64,000 nucleotides of DNA, from the NCBI GenBank assembly GCA_945878375.1, contig CAMDWG010000003.1, positions 124,001 to 188,000 of the forward strand. Direction: 5' to 3'. The notes under the pieces are model-generated. The model made no database searches. It had not been told where the DNA came from and was given only the letters and a program-made list of their open reading frames with translations. A program made the translations under genes and the position numbers. Of the stretch, positions 1 through 11,332 are shown in pieces (positions within the stretch are counted from its first letter, which is position 1; the number at the start of each line of letters is the position of its first letter). The DNA comes from Roseomonas mucosa. GTDB taxonomy: Bacteria; Pseudomonadota; Alphaproteobacteria; Acetobacterales; Acetobacteraceae.

Positions 1-419
1 ACCGGCTGGAGGTTGAGTTCCTTCAGCACCTTCAGCACCTGGCCGAGTGCCATCGGGTGGCTGTGGGCGCGCTTCAGCGTGGCAATGGTGGCGCCCTTCG
101 GCGCCAGCAGGCAGTGCTCCACCCGCTCGAAATGCTCGCCGATCACATGCAGCCCCGAATCCGGCAGCAGGCGATGGATATCGGGCACCCGGCCGGCCAG
201 CGAATTCTCGCAGGGGAGCATGGCCAGCGTCGCGGCGCCGTCGCGCACCGCCTGCATCGCCGCTTCGAAGGACGGGCAGGGCAGGGTGGTCCAGCCGGGA
301 TAGGCGTGGCGGCAGGACAGGTCGGAATAGGCGCCCTGCAGGCCCTGGAAAGCGATGATGCGAGGTGCGGCGGCCAGTTCGGCAGGTAGCGCGGTGGCGC
401 GCGAAGCAGGGGCGTTCAT
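1..419 (-). CDS. pheA: Prephenate dehydratase, N-terminal part (runs off the window)
   Basis: The first 139 residues of a prephenate dehydratase, which converts prephenate to phenylpyruvate in phenylalanine synthesis. The reading frame stays open to base 1, so the C-terminal catalytic half and the ACT regulatory domain lie outside the window. Family-typical segments are IIAFQGLQGAYS near residue 20, LAMLPCENSLAGRVPD near residue 65 and AHSHPMALGQ near residue 122. The ATG at 419 is preceded by AGGAC about 8 bases upstream, which supports this start. It is divergent from cycM, an arrangement common in alphaproteobacteria. It lacks an N-terminal chorismate mutase domain, so it is a monofunctional dehydratase rather than the enterobacterial fused P-protein. 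Confidence 0.9.
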   Translation of the reverse strand, partial: MNAPASRATALPAELAAAPRIIAFQGLQGAYSDLSCRHAYPGWTTLPCPSFEAAMQAVRDGAATLAMLPCENSLAGRVPDIHRLLPDSGLHVIGEHFERVEHCLLAPKGATIATLKRAHSHPMALGQVLKVLKELNLQP

Positions 420-483
420 CGGGGTGTCCTGCGTTGCGGGCCGAATTCGCCAAAAGCTGCGGGCCCGGAAGGATGGCGGCGGG

Positions 484-512
484 TTGTCGAGTCGTGACAC
501 CGCCTCTATGTT
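484..512 (+). promoter_or_regulatory. Candidate sigma-70 promoter for cycM
   Basis: TTGTCG (484-489) and TATGTT (507-512) are separated by 17 bases, giving four of six matches at each hexamer. The site lies in the 233-bp divergent gap between pheA and cycM and would give a cycM leader of about 130 bases. It was found by eye only; no promoter motif for pheA itself stood out. Confidence 0.35.
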
Positions 513-652
513 CCCGCCGCTTTTACGGCAGGGCGGCATTGGCGCAAGCCTGCGCCGTGCCCGGTGCCACGGGCCGCTGCGATGCGGTCCGGGCGCGGGC
601 TCGGGGCGCGTTGGCGGCGCGGATGTCGCGGTTGAGAAGGGTCCGGTCGGGG

Positions 653-1189
653 ATGAGTCTGGAATTCAACAAGGCGGCCGCCGCGGTCCTGACCGCAGGG
701 ATCACCTTCATGATCGCGGGGCTGGTGGGCGATGCGCTCGTCTCGCCCCCGAAGCAGAAAGAGGCCGCGATCGCCACCGGCGCCGCGCCGCCGCCGCAGC
801 AGGCCGCAGCCCCCGCTGCGCCGACGATCGATCCGATCGCCCCGCTGCTGGCCGGCGCGAATGCGGACACCGGCCGCCAGCTGGCGCAGCGCCAATGCGC
901 ATCCTGCCACAACTTCGTGCAGGGCGGGCCGAATGGCGTGGGTCCGAACCTTTGGGGCATCGTCGGCGCGAACCATGCGCGCGTCGCGGGCTTCAACTAC
1001 TCGGCCGCCAACCGCGCCTTGGCCGAGAAGCCCTGGGGGTATGAGGAGCTGAACGCCTTCCTCCTGCGTCCCTCGGCGGCGATGCCCGGCACCCGCATGG
1101 CCTTCGCCGGCATCGCCAATGCCCAGCAGCGCGCGGATGTCATCGCCTTCCTGCGGACGCTGGACGCCAGCCCGAAGCCGCTACCCTAA
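653..1189 (+). CDS. cycM: Membrane-anchored cytochrome c (CycM-like)
   Basis: A 178-residue class I cytochrome c that carries electrons in the periplasm while tethered to the inner membrane. An N-terminal hydrophobic segment at about residues 9-30 acts as an uncleaved anchor. It is followed by an Ala/Pro-rich linker and one haem domain with CASCH at residues 82-86 and the usual GPNLWGIV segment. Methionine 149, in GTRMAFAGI, is the likely sixth haem ligand. The frame is open much further upstream, but MSLEFNK at 653 is the family-like start and places the anchor at the N-terminus. Its position divergent from pheA matches CycM/cytochrome c552 genes in other alphaproteobacteria. The probable partner is a terminal oxidase; none is encoded here. 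Confidence 0.88.
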   Translation: MSLEFNKAAAAVLTAGITFMIAGLVGDALVSPPKQKEAAIATGAAPPPQQAAAPAAPTIDPIAPLLAGANADTGRQLAQRQCASCHNFVQGGPNGVGPNLWGIVGANHARVAGFNYSAANRALAEKPWGYEELNAFLLRPSAAMPGTRMAFAGIANAQQRADVIAFLRTLDASPKPLP

Positions 1190-1260
1190 TTCCCCAAGAC
1201 GCCGCTTCGCGTCGTCCTGGGGGCCCCGGACTGGTCCTGATCCTGTAGCGGTGGCGCCGC

Positions 1261-1283
1261 CTGCCGCGGCAAAGCCGCGGCAG
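1261..1283 (+). terminator. Perfect 10-bp hairpin after cycM
   Basis: CTGCCGCGGC and its exact reverse complement GCCGCGGCAG are separated by AAA. The hairpin lies 71 bases after the cycM stop and 23 bases before hisN. No T-run follows, so it may attenuate transcription or stabilise a 3' end rather than act as a classical intrinsic terminator. Confidence 0.45.
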
Positions 1284-1306
1284 GGCACCGGGGGGCCACC
1301 CGGATA

Positions 1307-2101
1307 ATGAGGGTTCCCATGGCGGATGCGGCGAATTTCCTCGCGGTGGCCGAAGAGGCCGCCGATCTCGCGGGCCGGGTCATCCGCCCGCTGTTCCGCT
1401 CCGCCCTGCTGGTGGAAGCGAAGGGCGATGCCAGCCCCGTCACCGAGGCCGACCGCGGCGCCGAACGCGCCATCCGCGACCTGCTGGCCGCCCGCCTGCC
1501 CAGCCACGGCGTGATCGGCGAGGAATACGGCGAAGACCGCCCCGACGCCGAATGGGCCTGGGTGCTTGACCCGATCGACGGCACCCGCGCCTTCGTCACC
1601 GGCCGGCCGATGTTCGGCACGCTGATTGCCCTCCTGCACCGGGGCGTTCCCGTTCTCGGGCTGATCGACCAGCCAATGACGGGCGAACGCTGGATCGGCG
1701 TTGCCGGCCAGCCGACCCGGCTGCGCTCCCCCATCGGTGGCGTGGTGGGCTGCCGGCCCTGCGCGACGCTGGCGGAGGCCGAGCTGTCCTGCACATCGCC
1801 CGACATGTTCGACGCCGCGACGGCCCCGCGCTTCGCCGCCCTGAAGGGGCAAGCGCGGCGGACCACCTGGGGCGGGGATTGCATTGCCTATGGGCTGCTC
1901 TCGATCGGCCTGGTGGATGTGGTCGTGGATGCGGGCATGCAGCCCTGGGACTGGGCCGCGCTGGTCCCGGTGATCGAGGGCGCCGGCGGGCGCTGCACCG
2001 ATTGGGCGGGTCGGCCGCTCCGTGTCGATAGCGACGGCACGGTGCTGGCGGTCGGCGACCCCGCCTTGCTGCCGGCGGCCTCCGCCCTTCTCTCGGCGTA
2101 G
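1307..2101 (+). CDS. hisN: Histidinol-phosphatase, inositol-monophosphatase family
   Basis: A 264-residue Mg-dependent phosphatase of the IMPase fold, most likely the HisN-type enzyme that dephosphorylates histidinol phosphate in histidine synthesis. It shows the metal-site motifs of the family in order: GEEYGED near residue 70, DPIDGTRAF near residue 88, and the C-terminal WDWAALVPVIEGAGG near residue 212. Two in-frame ATGs are possible, 1307 and 1319 (MADAANF); the second matches the usual family N-terminus and neither has a strong ribosome-binding site. No other his gene is nearby, so inositol or another sugar phosphate cannot be excluded as substrate. It precedes the yejABEF operon by about 50 bases on the same strand. 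Confidence 0.8.
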   Translation: MRVPMADAANFLAVAEEAADLAGRVIRPLFRSALLVEAKGDASPVTEADRGAERAIRDLLAARLPSHGVIGEEYGEDRPDAEWAWVLDPIDGTRAFVTGRPMFGTLIALLHRGVPVLGLIDQPMTGERWIGVAGQPTRLRSPIGGVVGCRPCATLAEAELSCTSPDMFDAATAPRFAALKGQARRTTWGGDCIAYGLLSIGLVDVVVDAGMQPWDWAALVPVIEGAGGRCTDWAGRPLRVDSDGTVLAVGDPALLPAASALLSA

Positions 2102-2158
2102 CAGATCGGCGTCAGGCGCGCTGTTGTCGCGGCGGGGGCGAGCCCCCAAACTGTGAGC

Positions 2159-4015
2159 ATGCGCCGTCGCGATCTGCTCTCCCTCTCCGCCGCGCTGGGC
2201 TTCGCGCCCGGCGCCCTGCATGCCGCGACCCCCGCCGGCGGGTCCGCCGCGCCGGGGCAGGCGATCCGTACCCATGCGCTGTCGCTGCTGGGCGAACCCG
2301 CTTTGCCGGCCGATTTCACCCATTTTCCCTGGGTGAACCCGGACGCGCCGAAGGGCGGGGAGATCGCGCTGACCGCACTCGGCAGCTTCGACAGCTTCAA
2401 CCCCTTCATCATCCGCGGCACGGCGGCGGTCGGATCCACGATGATCTACGACACGCTGCTGAAGGAAAGCGCCGACGAGGCCAGCACCGAATACCCTTAT
2501 CTGGCGCAATGGATCGACCTGCCGGCCGACCGGCTCGGCGTCAGCTTCGAGATCAATTCCGCCGCGCGCTGGCATGATGGCCGCCCGGTGACGGCGGCGG
2601 ATGTCGTCTGGACCTTCAACGCGCTGCGCCAGCATGGGCGGCCCTTCTTCCGCTCCTACTACGGCGACGTGACGGAGGTGGTGGCCGAAGGCGAACGCCG
2701 CGCGACCTTCCGCTTCCGCTCCACCGACAATCGCGAATTGGCGCTGATCCTCGGCCAGATGCCGGTGCTGCCGGCGCATTGGTGGGCCAGCCGCGACTTC
2801 ACCCGCCCGATCCTGGAAGCGCCCCTCGGCTCCGGCCCCTATCGCATCGAGCGCTTCGATGCCGGGCGCAGCGTGGCGTATCGCCGGGTGGAGGATTGGT
2901 GGGCGCGCGACATCCCCACCGCGAAGGGCACGCAGAATTTCGGCGCCTATCGCTACGAGTATTTCCGCGACAACACCGTGGCGCTGGAAGCCTTCAAGGC
3001 CGGGCAGATCGACTTCCGCACCGAGAATGTCGCGCGCGACTGGGCCACCGCCTACGACTTCCCGGCCCGGCGCCGGGGCCTGGTGAAGCTCGATGAGATC
3101 CGCCACCAGCTGCCGACCGGGATGCAGTCCTTCGCGGTGAACCTCCGCCGCCCGCTGTTCCAGGATGTGCGCGTGCGCCGCGCGCTGATCGAGATGTTCG
3201 ACTATGAATGGATGAACGCGAACCTGTTCTTCGGCGCCTATGCGCGGACGAATTCGTATTTCTCCAACTCCGAGCTCGCGTCCTCGGGCCTGCCGACGGG
3301 GCGGGAGCTGGAGATCCTGGAAGGCTTCCGCGGGCGCGTGCCGGCCGAGGTCTTCACGCAGGACTACCGCCTGCCCACCACCGACGGATCCGGCAACAAC
3401 CGCGACGGCATCCGCCGCGCGCTGGCGCTGCTGCAGCAGGCCGGCTGGCAGGTGCGCGACCGCCGCCTGGTGAACGCGCAGGGCCAACGCTTCGAATTCG
3501 AGATCCTGCTGAACACGCCGAGCTTCGAACGCGTCGCCCTGCCCTATGTGCAATGGCTGGAACGCCTGGGGATGAGCGTGCGCGTCCGCACCGTGGACCC
3601 GGCGCAGTACCAGACGCGCATCGATGCCTTCGACTACGACATGACCGTCGATTCGATGAGCCAGTCCCTGTCGCCCGGGAATGAGCAGCGCGACTACTTC
3701 ACCTGCGCCAAGGCGCGGGAGAATGGCAGCCAGAACGTCCCCGGCATCTGCGACCCCGCCATCGACGAATTGGTGGAACTGGTGGTGAACGCGCCGGACC
3801 GCGCGGAGCTGGTGGCGCGGACCCGCGCGCTGGACCGCGTTCTGCTGTGGAACCACTTCGTGATCCCGCATTGGCACATCCAGAGCTTCCGCATCGCCTT
3901 CTGGGACAAGTTCGGCCGGCCGGAGCGCAACCCGCGCTACGCGCTCGGCCTGGATAGCTGGTGGATCGACCCGGCGCGCGAACGCGCGCTGGCCGATGCG
4001 CGCCGCAGCCTCTAG
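2159..4015 (+). CDS. yejA: Periplasmic peptide-binding protein (YejA-like)
   Basis: A 618-residue family 5 extracellular solute-binding protein, the receptor of a YejABEF-type ABC importer for oligopeptides, which in E. coli also takes up microcin C. The N-terminus [17 protein letters not shown] is a twin-arginine signal with the A-x-A site near HAA, so it is probably exported folded through Tat. The length and the C-terminal segment [15 protein letters not shown] fit YejA better than the shorter OppA or DppA proteins. A GTG at 2153 could also start translation, but the ATG at 2159 puts the Arg pair at the usual position. It is the first gene of a compact operon with permeases and ATPase directly downstream. 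The natural ligand is not readable from the sequence. Confidence 0.85.
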   Translation: MRRRDLLSLSAALGFAPGALHAATPAGGSAAPGQAIRTHALSLLGEPALPADFTHFPWVNPDAPKGGEIALTALGSFDSFNPFIIRGTAAVGSTMIYDTLLKESADEASTEYPYLAQWIDLPADRLGVSFEINSAARWHDGRPVTAADVVWTFNALRQHGRPFFRSYYGDVTEVVAEGERRATFRFRSTDNRELALILGQMPVLPAHWWASRDFTRPILEAPLGSGPYRIERFDAGRSVAYRRVEDWWARDIPTAKGTQNFGAYRYEYFRDNTVALEAFKAGQIDFRTENVARDWATAYDFPARRRGLVKLDEIRHQLPTGMQSFAVNLRRPLFQDVRVRRALIEMFDYEWMNANLFFGAYARTNSYFSNSELASSGLPTGRELEILEGFRGRVPAEVFTQDYRLPTTDGSGNNRDGIRRALALLQQAGWQVRDRRLVNAQGQRFEFEILLNTPSFERVALPYVQWLERLGMSVRVRTVDPAQYQTRIDAFDYDMTVDSMSQSLSPGNEQRDYFTCAKARENGSQNVPGICDPAIDELVELVVNAPDRAELVARTRALDRVLLWNHFVIPHWHIQSFRIAFWDKFGRPERNPRYALGLDSWWIDPARERALADARRSL

Positions 4016-4022
4016 CGCGCAC

Positions 4023-5141
4023 GTGGCCGCCTATATCCTTCGCCGCCTGCTGCTGGTGATCCCGACGCTGCTCGGGATCATCCTGATCAACTTCGCCGTC
4101 GTGCAATTCGCCCCCGGCGGCCCGGTGGAACAGATGCTGGCGGAATTGCGCGGAGAGGGTGCGACCCTCGGCCGCCTCACCGGCGAAGGCGGTGGGGAAA
4201 CGCGCCAGCCCGGCAATGCGGGCCCTGGCGGCGGTGGCGGCGGCGCTGACGGCCCGGTCGGCAGCTATCGCGGCGCGCGCGGGCTCGACCCTGCCATCGT
4301 CGCCGACATCGAACGCATGTTCGGCTTCGACAAGCCCGCCCATGTCCGCTTCCAGGAGATGATGGTCGGCTACCTGACCTTCGATTTCGGCCGCAGCCTG
4401 TTCCGCGACCGGCCGGTGGTGGACCTGATCCTGGAGAAGATGCCGGTCTCCATCAGCCTTGGCCTGTGGTCCACGCTGATCATCTACCTGGTGTCCATCC
4501 CGCTCGGCATCCGCAAGGCGGTGAAGGATGGCAGCCGCTTCGATGTCGCGACCAGCGGCGTGGTGCTGGTGGGCTATGCGATCCCGGGCTTCCTGTTCGC
4601 GATCCTGCTGGTCGTGCTGTTCGCCGGCGGGTCCTTCGTGCAGTGGTTTCCGCTGCGCGGCCTCGCGTCCCCGGGCAGCGAGACCTGGCCCTTCTGGGAT
4701 CGCGTGCTGGACTATTTCTGGCACATGGCGCTGCCCACGCTGGCGCTGGTCATCGGCGGCTTCGCGGGGCTGACGATGCTGACGAAGAACAGCTTCCTGG
4801 ACGAGATCGGCAAGCAATACGTCGTCACCGCGCGCGCCAAGGGCAACACGGAAACCCGCGTGCTCTACGGCCATGTCTTCCGCAACGCGATGCTGCTGAT
4901 CATCGCGGGCTTCCCCGCCGCCTTCATCGGCATCCTCTTCACCGGCGCGCTGCTGGTGGAGATCGTCTTCTCGCTGGATGGGCTTGGCCTGCTGGGGTTC
5001 GAGGCCGCGATCCGCCGCGACTATCCGATCATGTTCGCCACCCTCTACATCTTCACCCTGCTCGGGCTGGTGATGCAGATCCTGAGCGACCTGATGTACA
5101 CGGTGGTCGATCCGCGCATCGATTTCGAGGCCCGGCGGTGA
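4023..5141 (+). CDS. yejB: Peptide ABC transporter permease (YejB-like)
   Basis: A 372-residue inner-membrane permease of the peptide/nickel (DppB) class. After the first membrane segment ([15 protein letters not shown]) comes the hydrophilic Gly-rich insertion typical of YejB, ending in YRGARGLDP and FGFDKP, which separates it from plain DppB proteins. The loop that contacts the ATPase is in the C-terminal half, around TARAKGN. The GTG at 4023 is chosen because it starts directly at the membrane segment; an ATG at 3996 would overlap the end of yejA by 20 bases. The stop overlaps the start of yejE by four bases (GTGA), implying coupled translation. Confidence 0.87.
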   Translation: MAAYILRRLLLVIPTLLGIILINFAVVQFAPGGPVEQMLAELRGEGATLGRLTGEGGGETRQPGNAGPGGGGGGADGPVGSYRGARGLDPAIVADIERMFGFDKPAHVRFQEMMVGYLTFDFGRSLFRDRPVVDLILEKMPVSISLGLWSTLIIYLVSIPLGIRKAVKDGSRFDVATSGVVLVGYAIPGFLFAILLVVLFAGGSFVQWFPLRGLASPGSETWPFWDRVLDYFWHMALPTLALVIGGFAGLTMLTKNSFLDEIGKQYVVTARAKGNTETRVLYGHVFRNAMLLIIAGFPAAFIGILFTGALLVEIVFSLDGLGLLGFEAAIRRDYPIMFATLYIFTLLGLVMQILSDLMYTVVDPRIDFEARR

Positions 5142-6168
5142 GTCCACTCAACCGGCGTCGCGTCGCGAATTTCCGCGCGAACCGGCGCGGCTGGTGGTCC
5201 ATGTGGATCTTCGCCGTCTTGTTCCTCGTCACGCTCTGCGCCGAGTTCATCGCCAATGACCGCCCACTATTCGCCAAGGTGGATGGGCGGTTCCTGTTCC
5301 CCGTCGTGATGGACTACGCCGAGGAAGATGTGCTGCCCGGCGGCCTGCCGATCGAGATGGACTGGCACGACCCCGAGTTACGCAAGGAATTCGCGGAGAA
5401 GGGCGGCTGGGCGATCTGGCCGCCGATCCCCTATTCCCATCGCAGCGTCGTGCGCGACATTGGGCGTCCATCCCCGGCGCCGCCCTCGGCGCGCAACTGG
5501 CTGGGCACCGACGACCAGAGCCGGGACGTGCTGGCGCGGGTGATCTACGGCTTCCGCATTTCCGTGCTGTTCGGCTTCGCGCTGACCATCGTGAGTTCGA
5601 TCATCGGCGTCGCGGCGGGGGCGGTGCAGGGCTATTACGGCGGCTGGGTCGATCTCGGCTTCCAGCGCTTCATCGAGGTCTGGTCGGGCATGCCGCAGCT
5701 CTATTTGCTGATCATCCTGGCCAGCGTGATCGAGCCGAGCTTCTGGACGCTGCTGATCTTTCTTCTGTTGTTCTCCTGGATGGGGCTGACCGGCGTGGTG
5801 CGGGCGGAGTTCCTGCGCGGGCGCAACTTCGACTATGTCCGCGCGGCGAAGGCGATGGGGGTGGCCGACACCGTCGTGATGTGGCGCCACATCCTGCCCA
5901 ACGCGATGGTGGCCACGCTCACCTTCCTGCCCTTCGTCCTGTCGGGCTCGGTCACGGTGCTGGCCTCGCTCGATTTCCTCGGCTTCGGCCTGCCGCCGGG
6001 CTCGCCCTCGCTCGGTGAATTGGTGGCGCAGGGGAAGAATAATCTCCAGGCGCCCTGGCTCGGCATCACCGCCTTCGTCGTGCTGGGCGGCGTGCTGACG
6101 GTGCTGATCTTCGTGGGGGAAGCGGTGCGCGACGCCTTCGATCCGCGGAAACTCCCGGGAGGCGGCCG

Positions 6169-6172
<4 letters not shown>
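5138..6172 (+). CDS. yejE: Peptide ABC transporter permease (YejE-like)
   Basis: A 344-residue second permease of the importer. It follows E. coli YejE closely in layout: an N-terminal membrane segment after [11 protein letters not shown], a long periplasmic stretch with [16 protein letters not shown], then the core transmembrane domain with RAAKAMGV as the coupling loop and a conserved end [12 protein letters not shown]. The GTG at 5138 lies inside the yejB stop (GTGA overlap). Although the frame is open upstream of it, nothing there resembles a permease. Its own TGA overlaps the GTG of yejF in the same way, so the three genes are probably translated as a coupled unit. Confidence 0.9.
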
Positions 6173-7775
<1,603 letters not shown>

Positions 7776-7779
<4 letters not shown>

Positions 7780-8246
7780 CCGAAGATGACCCCGCGCCGA
7801 CACCGCCGATCGAGATCATGAAGGCGCTGCTGGATGCCGGGCAGCTGAAGCTTGGCGTGCATATCCGCAAGATGAATTCGCCCGGCAGCCCGGTGTACCG
7901 GGCGGGTGAGAATATCTGGCCCGCCGCGCTGATCCTCGTCAGCTCCTTCGCCGGCACGGCGCTGGTGCATTACTACCTCGGCGGCGCGATCCTGGCGGTC
8001 GGGTGCTGGTGGTGGCTGACCAAGGTGCAGCCCAAGGTGAAGGACGGCGTCTTCGAACGCACCTCGGGCTGGGTGCTGCAATCGGACGCGCATTTCGACG
8101 CGCTCTGGGCGAAGGGGGTGCTCAGCCTCTACGCGCAGATGCCGGACGGGCGGCAATTCGCCGCGACCCGCCGCGACGACTGGCGCGGCTTCGTGCGGCT
8201 GGTTGCGCGGGACTACAACACGATGCCCACCGAGGATGCCGCCTGA
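7776..8246 (+). CDS. Small inner-membrane protein of unknown function
   Basis: A 156-residue protein I do not recognise. It has a soluble N-terminus, a hydrophobic stretch at about residues 47-84 (AALILVSSFAGTALVHYYLG followed by ILAVGCWWWL) that could form one long or two short membrane helices, and a charged C-terminal domain rich in Asp, Arg and Trp. Its ATG overlaps the yejF stop (ATGA) and its stop overlaps the start of the next reductase gene (TGATG). Translation is therefore probably coupled to the transporter, which suggests a shared transcript but not a function. No signal cleavage site or lipobox is visible. Confidence 0.72.
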
Positions 8247-9178
8247 TGGCTATTCTGCTCTCCACCAAGGCCGCGACGATGGAGCTGTGGCGCGACGCGC
8301 TGCTCGCCGTCGATCCGACGCTCAAGATTCGCATGTTCCCCGAGGCCGGCGACCCGGCGGATATCGAAGCGGCGGTGGTCTGGACCGCGCATGACATGGC
8401 GGAGCTGCGGCGCTACCCGAATCTGCGCCTGATCGTGTCGATGGGCGCGGGCGTGGATCACCTGTTGCGGCCGCCGGGCCCGCCGCCGGGCATCCCGGTC
8501 GCGCGGCTCGTGGACCGGATGCTGACGGAGCAGATGGGCGAATGGGTGCTGCTCAACGTCATGCGCTTCCACCGGCAGGACCTGGAATATCGCCAGCTCC
8601 AGGCGGAGAGGAACTGGCTCGAACTGCCCGCGCCCGTCACGGCGGGACGGCGAATCGGCATTCTGGGCCTGGGTGAGCTCGGCACCCATGCGGGGGGGAT
8701 CCTGCGCGGCCTCGGCTTCCCGGTGATGGGCTGGACCAGGCGCCCGCGGCAGGTGGAGGGGATCGAGACCTTCCACGGCGCCGAAGGGCTCCATGCCATG
8801 GCAAGACAGACCGACATCCTGGTCTGCCTGCTGCCGCTGACGCCGGAGACGCGGGGGATCGTCGATGCGAAGCTGCTCGGCGCCCTGCCGCGCGGCGCCT
8901 TCGTGATCAACGGGGCGCGCGGGGGGCATGTGGTCGATGCCGACCTGCTGGCCGCGCTGGGCAGTGGGCAGGTGGCCGCCGCCGCGCTCGATGTCTTCAC
9001 GCCGGAACCGCTGCCGCAGGACCACCCCTATTGGACGCATCCCAGGGTCGTGATGACGCCGCATGCGGCCAGCATCACGATCCCGTCCAGCGCGGCGCCG
9101 CAGGTGGTGGAGAATATCCGCCGCGCCCGTGCGGGCCAGGCGCTGATCAACCTCGTGGACTTCACCGCCGGCTACTGA
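8246..9178 (+). CDS. ghrA: Glyoxylate/hydroxypyruvate reductase A-like dehydrogenase
   Basis: A 310-residue D-2-hydroxyacid dehydrogenase of the GhrA type, which reduces glyoxylate or hydroxypyruvate with NAD(P)H. The Rossmann motif is GILGLGELG near residue 138, and the catalytic Arg-Glu-His triad is intact (GARGG, DVFTPEPLP, TPHAAS). The sequence LIVSMGAGVDHLL and the early HDMAEL segment fit GhrA rather than PGDH. The ATG overlaps the preceding stop, making it the last gene of the yej transcript; the link between peptide import and a hydroxyacid reductase is unexplained. The C-terminus FTAGY is family-typical. It is one of four paralogous dehydrogenases in this window. Confidence 0.85.
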   Translation: MAILLSTKAATMELWRDALLAVDPTLKIRMFPEAGDPADIEAAVVWTAHDMAELRRYPNLRLIVSMGAGVDHLLRPPGPPPGIPVARLVDRMLTEQMGEWVLLNVMRFHRQDLEYRQLQAERNWLELPAPVTAGRRIGILGLGELGTHAGGILRGLGFPVMGWTRRPRQVEGIETFHGAEGLHAMARQTDILVCLLPLTPETRGIVDAKLLGALPRGAFVINGARGGHVVDADLLAALGSGQVAAAALDVFTPEPLPQDHPYWTHPRVVMTPHAASITIPSSAAPQVVENIRRARAGQALINLVDFTAGY

Positions 9179-9252
9179 CCGGCGGCGACTTCGGTTGTTC
9201 GACCGAAGCCGGGCCGAGCTGGAGCACGCGACCGTATAGCCACGACAGCCGT

Positions 9253-9282
9253 GTCACGCCGAAGCTGTGCCTTCGGTGTGAC
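9253..9282. terminator. 12-bp hairpin between convergent ghrA and marR genes
   Basis: Arms 9253-9264 and 9271-9282 pair over 12 bases with a single G-U pair around a six-base loop. A second smaller stem (CGGTCGC at 9311-9317 with 9323-9329) follows. The 167-bp convergent gap contains nothing else I can identify. The hairpin is well placed to end transcription from both sides. Confidence 0.5.
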
Positions 9283-9345
9283 GCGCCCGATGCATACAAA
9301 AGAATACCAACGGTCGCAGCAAGCGACCGCTGGCCTCAACTGGTC

Positions 9346-9897
9346 TCAGCCCGCCTTGCGGGGCGTTTCGGTCCCGGTCGCCGGGGCCTCACGCGCCTCC
9401 TGTTCGGCCTGCGCCATGATGGAGCGCATGTCGCGCAGGAAGGCCGCGCCCTTCAGGGTGCGCTGCACCAGCACGCTGCGGCGGTCCATCGGGTCCACCT
9501 TCCGGCGGGCAAGATCGAGCTCACCCAGCCGGTCGAGGGCGCGGGTGATGGCCGGCTTCGAGACATTCAGCTCGGCCGCGAGGCCGCGCACGGTGTGCGG
9601 CCCGTCGTTCAGATAGACCGTCAGGAATACACCCAGCTGCCGGGCCGAAAGGTCCGGCCCGTCGCGTCGGACAAGGGCCACCACCGTGTCCCGTAGAATG
9701 CCGACCAGCACGTCAGGATTGGTCTGCGTCGCCATGGTCTCAAATCCTTCCTGGGCGCCTTCGCGGTCCAGCGGGGCCGGCGTTGCCTTGCTGCCGGCTT
9801 GTCCCTTGGCGCGCCTCTGCGATGTGCCCTTGCCCGGGCGATACCCGCGCGAAGCACCCTTTTGAGAGCGGCCAGACCCAGAAAGTTCCCGTTTCAT
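9346..9897 (-). CDS. MarR-family transcriptional regulator with basic N-terminal tail
   Basis: A 183-residue protein whose core (from about residue 60) is a MarR-type winged helix: SARQLGVFLTVYL, a recognition region LAAELNVSKPAITRALDRL, and a wing with RRKVDPMDRRSVLV. The first 54 residues are Lys/Arg/Gly/Ser-rich and look disordered. An internal ATG at 9735 (MATQTNPDVL) would give a standard 129-residue MarR without this tail, so the true start is uncertain. It lies 10 bases after the aminopeptidase gene on the same strand, at the far end of the capsule/lipid run, and could report on or regulate that transcript. The ligand and operator are not evident. Confidence 0.75.
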   Translation of the reverse strand: MKRELSGSGRSQKGASRGYRPGKGTSQRRAKGQAGSKATPAPLDREGAQEGFETMATQTNPDVLVGILRDTVVALVRRDGPDLSARQLGVFLTVYLNDGPHTVRGLAAELNVSKPAITRALDRLGELDLARRKVDPMDRRSVLVQRTLKGAAFLRDMRSIMAQAEQEAREAPATGTETPRKAG

Positions 9898-9907
9898 CTT
9901 GGCTTTG

Positions 9908-11302
9908 TTACCGTTCTACCGTTTCCATGCCGGAAATAAGACGTGAGACGGCATGGGCAATCGCCCGGGCTGCCTGCACTTCCCCGCCCTCCGGTCTCCC
10001 GGGCCGTGACGCATCGTTCCAGGCGTACAGATCAATATGCGCCCAACGCAGCCCCTTCGGCACAAAATGCTGGAGGAACAGCGCCGCCACGATGGCCCCG
10101 GCCGTTGGCTTTGAACATACGTTGTTAATATCAGCCGTCAAACTGTCTAACCAAGAAACGTAAGTTTTTTGGAGCGGAAGTCGCCAAAGAGGATCTTTGT
10201 TCTCGCGTCCCGCGTGCAAAAGACTTTCGGCCAGCAAGTCATCATCGCAGAACAGCGCGGGAAGATCCGGCCCGAGCGCAACGCGTGCCGCGCCGGTCAA
10301 TGTGGCGCAATCCAATACCATCGCCGGTTGCGAATCGGCGGCATAGGACACCAGGTCGGCCAGGACGAGCCTTCCTTCCGCATCCGTATTGCCGATCTCG
10401 ACCGACAATCCCTTACGCGTTCGTATCACATCCATCGGCCGGAACGCTGTGCCGGACACCGCGTTCTCCACCGCGCCGACCAGCACCAGCAGCCGGATCG
10501 GGGTGCGTGCGACCATCAGCATCTCGGCCGCCGCCAGCACGGCGGCCGCGCCGCCCATGTCCTTCTTCATCCGCAGCATGGCCGAGGACGGCTTCAGGTC
10601 GAGCCCGCCGGTGTCGAAACAGACCCCCTTGCCGCAGAGCGCCACCAACGGCCCCTCCGCCGCGCCGTCCCATCGCAGGATGGCGACACGCGGGGCGCGG
10701 GGGGACCCGCCGCCGACAGCCTGCACGGCCGGGAAACCTTGCTCGAGCGCAGCGCCTTCGATCACCTCGACCGTCGCGCCATGGGCGGCGCCGAGCGCGC
10801 GCACCGCCTCGGCCAGTTCGGCGGGGCCGAGCAGGTTGGCGGGCATGTTCACCAGATCCCGCCCCCGGCGGATCGCCGCGGCTTCCGCCAGGGCGGCTTC
10901 GCTGCCTGGCGGCGGGACCAACCGTGCCGGCGCCCGGCCGGGCTTCGACTTCAAGGCGGTGAAGCGATAGGCGCCAAGCATCCAGCCGAGGGTGGCCGCC
11001 GCCGGGTCCGGCGCGCCTTCGATCCGCCAGGTGGTGCCTTCCGGCAGGCTGAAGGGCGCGGCACCGAAGGCCCAGGGGCTGGCCGCGTCCTCCGCATCGG
11101 CGCCCAGGCCGAGGACCGCGCCCGCGATGCCGTCTCCGCCCGGCAGCAGCCGCAATTCCTGCGCGCGGGCGGCGAAGCCGCTGGCCCGCAGATAGGCCGC
11201 CTGGGCCGGTGGCAGAGCCTCCAGCAGGACCGCCAGCCCCGCAGGCGCGACGGCGTGCAGCGGCAGGGCGGGGGTGGCGAGGTCAGCGATGCCGTCGGTC
11301 AT
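9908..11302 (-). CDS. Leucyl aminopeptidase family protein (M17)
   Basis: A 464-residue cytosolic metallopeptidase that removes N-terminal residues from peptides using two divalent metals. The active-site segments are complete: GKGVCFDTGGLDLK, KKDMGGAA and the M17 signature NTDAEGRLVLADL, followed by the conserved ending WAHIDLYAWN and RPEGGE. About 360 bases at the 3' end (roughly 9900-10260) are clearly less GC-rich than the rest of the gene, with codons such as TTA, AAC and AAG used freely, although the protein motifs remain intact. It lies 30 bases after wzt and 10 bases before the marR gene. Its presence in a capsule run is probably co-location rather than function. Confidence 0.87.
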   Translation of the reverse strand: MTDGIADLATPALPLHAVAPAGLAVLLEALPPAQAAYLRASGFAARAQELRLLPGGDGIAGAVLGLGADAEDAASPWAFGAAPFSLPEGTTWRIEGAPDPAAATLGWMLGAYRFTALKSKPGRAPARLVPPPGSEAALAEAAAIRRGRDLVNMPANLLGPAELAEAVRALGAAHGATVEVIEGAALEQGFPAVQAVGGGSPRAPRVAILRWDGAAEGPLVALCGKGVCFDTGGLDLKPSSAMLRMKKDMGGAAAVLAAAEMLMVARTPIRLLVLVGAVENAVSGTAFRPMDVIRTRKGLSVEIGNTDAEGRLVLADLVSYAADSQPAMVLDCATLTGAARVALGPDLPALFCDDDLLAESLLHAGRENKDPLWRLPLQKTYVSWLDSLTADINNVCSKPTAGAIVAALFLQHFVPKGLRWAHIDLYAWNDASRPGRPEGGEVQAARAIAHAVSRLISGMETVER

Positions 11303-11332
11303 GGCGGGTCCTTGGCGGAAGGGGGTCTCGGA

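Noticed and set aside
1181-3877. 898-codon minus-strand frame opposite hisN and yejA
   Set aside because: Antisense of two well-supported genes; no domain recognisable.
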